Positions 41,293-42,353 of a stretch of DNA of 42,353 bases are shown here, piece after piece. Under the pieces are notes generated by a model. It made no database searches. It was not told the DNA's origin and worked only from the letters and a program-made list of their open reading frames with translations. Both the position numbers and the translations under genes were made by a program. How positions within the stretch are numbered: the first letter of the stretch is position 1; the number at the start of each line of letters is the position of its first letter. Source of the stretch: Bacteroidaceae bacterium (GTDB lineage: Bacteria; Bacteroidota; Bacteroidia; Bacteroidales; Bacteroidaceae). Location: positions 1 through 42,353 of the forward strand of contig JAFSZU010000200.1 of assembly GCA_017455585.1 (NCBI GenBank). Reading direction: 5' to 3'.

Positions 41293-42353
41293 ATGAAGAA
41301 GTGGCGCATAGAAGACTCAGAAGAGCTTTATAACATCAAGGGCTGGGGTGTCAACTACTTCGGCATCAACGAGAAAGGACATGTGTATGTCACGCCCAAG
41401 AAGAACGGCGTGCAGGTGGACTTGAAAGACGTGGTGGACGAACTGGCCACCCGCCATGTGACAGCTCCCGTGCTGCTGCGCTTCCCCGACATTCTGGACA
41501 ACCGCATCGAAAAGACCGATGAGTGCTTCCGCAAGGCGGCCAAGGAGTACAACTACCAGGCCGAGCACTTTATCATCTTCCCCGTGAAGGTCAACCAGAT
41601 GCGCCCCGTCGTTGAGGAAATCATCAGTCACGGCAAGCGCTATAACCTCGGACTGGAAGCTGGCTCGAAGCCAGAACTCCACGCCGTGCTGGCCACCAAC
41701 ATGGACAGCGACAGCCTCATCATCTGCAACGGCCACAAGGACCAGAACTTCATTGAGTTGGCGCTGCTGGCACAGAAGATGGGCAAGCGTGTCTTCCTCG
41801 TCATCGAGAAGCTGCCCGAACTGAAAATCATTGCCGAGACGGCCCAGCGGTTGGGTGTGCGGCCCAACTTAGGCATCCGCATCAAGCTGGCAGCCAACGG
41901 TAGCGGCAAGTGGAGCGAGAGCGGCGGCGATGCCTCCAAGTTCGGATTAAATAGTTCCGAACTGCTCATGGCGCTGCAACTGCTCGACGAGATGGGGCTG
42001 CGGGATTGCCTGAAGCTTCTGCACTTCCACATCGGTAGCCAAATCACCAAGATTCGTCGCATCAGCACCGCCCTGCGCGAGGCTGCACAGTTCTATGTGC
42101 AGTTGCACACAATGGGCTTTAACATTGAGTTCATCGACTGCGGCGGCGGCCTGGGTGTGGATTATGACGGCACACGCTCCAGCAACAGCGAGTCCAGCGT
42201 CAACTACAGTATTCAGGAATATGTCAACGACTGCGTCTATACCCTTGTGGAAGCGGCCAATGCCAGCAACATTCCCCATCCCAATATCATCACCGAGGGC
42301 GGCCGTTCGCTGACCGCCCACCACAGCGTGCTCATCGTGGATGTGCTGGAGAG
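41293..42353 (+). CDS. speA: Biosynthetic arginine decarboxylase (3' truncated by window)
   Basis: SpeA converts arginine to agmatine, the first step of one polyamine route, using pyridoxal phosphate. The visible 353 codons give the N-terminal half: MKKWRIEDSEELYNIKGWG, the PLP lysine Lys99 in FPVKVNQ, GSKPELHAVLA, LLHFHIGSQI and IDCGGGLGVDYDGTRS, then EGGRSLTAHHSV at the edge. The ATG at 41293 starts the homology, four bases after the aroK stop, so the genes are probably cotranscribed. The reading frame continues beyond the window. Confidence 0.93.
   Translation, partial: MKKWRIEDSEELYNIKGWGVNYFGINEKGHVYVTPKKNGVQVDLKDVVDELATRHVTAPVLLRFPDILDNRIEKTDECFRKAAKEYNYQAEHFIIFPVKVNQMRPVVEEIISHGKRYNLGLEAGSKPELHAVLATNMDSDSLIICNGHKDQNFIELALLAQKMGKRVFLVIEKLPELKIIAETAQRLGVRPNLGIRIKLAANGSGKWSESGGDASKFGLNSSELLMALQLLDEMGLRDCLKLLHFHIGSQITKIRRISTALREAAQFYVQLHTMGFNIEFIDCGGGLGVDYDGTRSSNSESSVNYSIQEYVNDCVYTLVEAANASNIPHPNIITEGGRSLTAHHSVLIVDVLE

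Overview
The window reads as chromosomal DNA of a Bacteroidales bacterium, most likely Prevotella-like. Three things point there. Promoters have the Bacteroidetes form (a TAnnTTTG -7 box about 20 bases after a TTG or TTTG -33 box). Genes generally lack Shine-Dalgarno sequences. The gene orders dcw cluster and dut/TPR/DUF4292/EnvC-like are typical of the group. The genus is inference; no rRNA or tRNA gene is visible.

Layout. Positions 1-3209 hold the end of an MBL-fold/rubredoxin fusion, a patatin-like lipase, a ZIP metal transporter and an HU-like DNA-binding protein. Positions 3257-10646 are an accessory stretch: a nitroreductase lipoprotein, a decayed MBL hydrolase, a flavodoxin-family protein, an AlkZ-related protein, a PTP-like phosphatase lipoprotein, a small lipoprotein, an MmcQ/YjbR protein, a BRO-N/Fic gene split by an amber stop, a Nudix hydrolase and an MFS transporter. 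Positions 11050-27490 are the division and cell-wall cluster: rsmH, ftsL-like, ftsI, murE, a four-helix-bundle gene, mraY, murD, ftsW, murG, murC, ftsQ, ftsA, ftsZ. Convergent to ftsZ lies a minus-strand operon: dut, a TPR lipoprotein, a DUF4292 lipoprotein and an EnvC-like LytM protein. Then follow, on the plus strand, polA, ddh, ribF, a CPBP membrane protease, topA, aroK and the start of speA.

The genes fit one theme. Ddh makes meso-diaminopimelate. MurC, MurD and MurE (with the DNPR signature of DAP-adding enzymes), MraY and MurG build lipid II. FtsW and FtsI polymerise and crosslink septal wall, FtsQ, FtsL, FtsA and FtsZ form the divisome, and the EnvC-like protein probably controls septal wall splitting.

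The most unusual layer is the repeats. Almost every gap in the dcw cluster holds a short-period tandem or inverted repeat (7-, 8-, 9-, 15- or 22-base units), of several unrelated families. Copies also lie inside coding sequences in frame (murE twice, polA, the ZIP gene, the MFS gene, the N-terminus of murD) and often supply the stop or start codon. The best candidate for an undescribed system is at 16525-17106. There a four-helix-bundle (S23/TIGR02436-like) gene sits between inverted arms of a GTGCATAGTGC repeat, and shorter derivatives with the same arms lie in murE and at the start of murD. The layout recalls 23S rRNA intervening sequences and REP/RAYT elements, but here it is in an essential operon.
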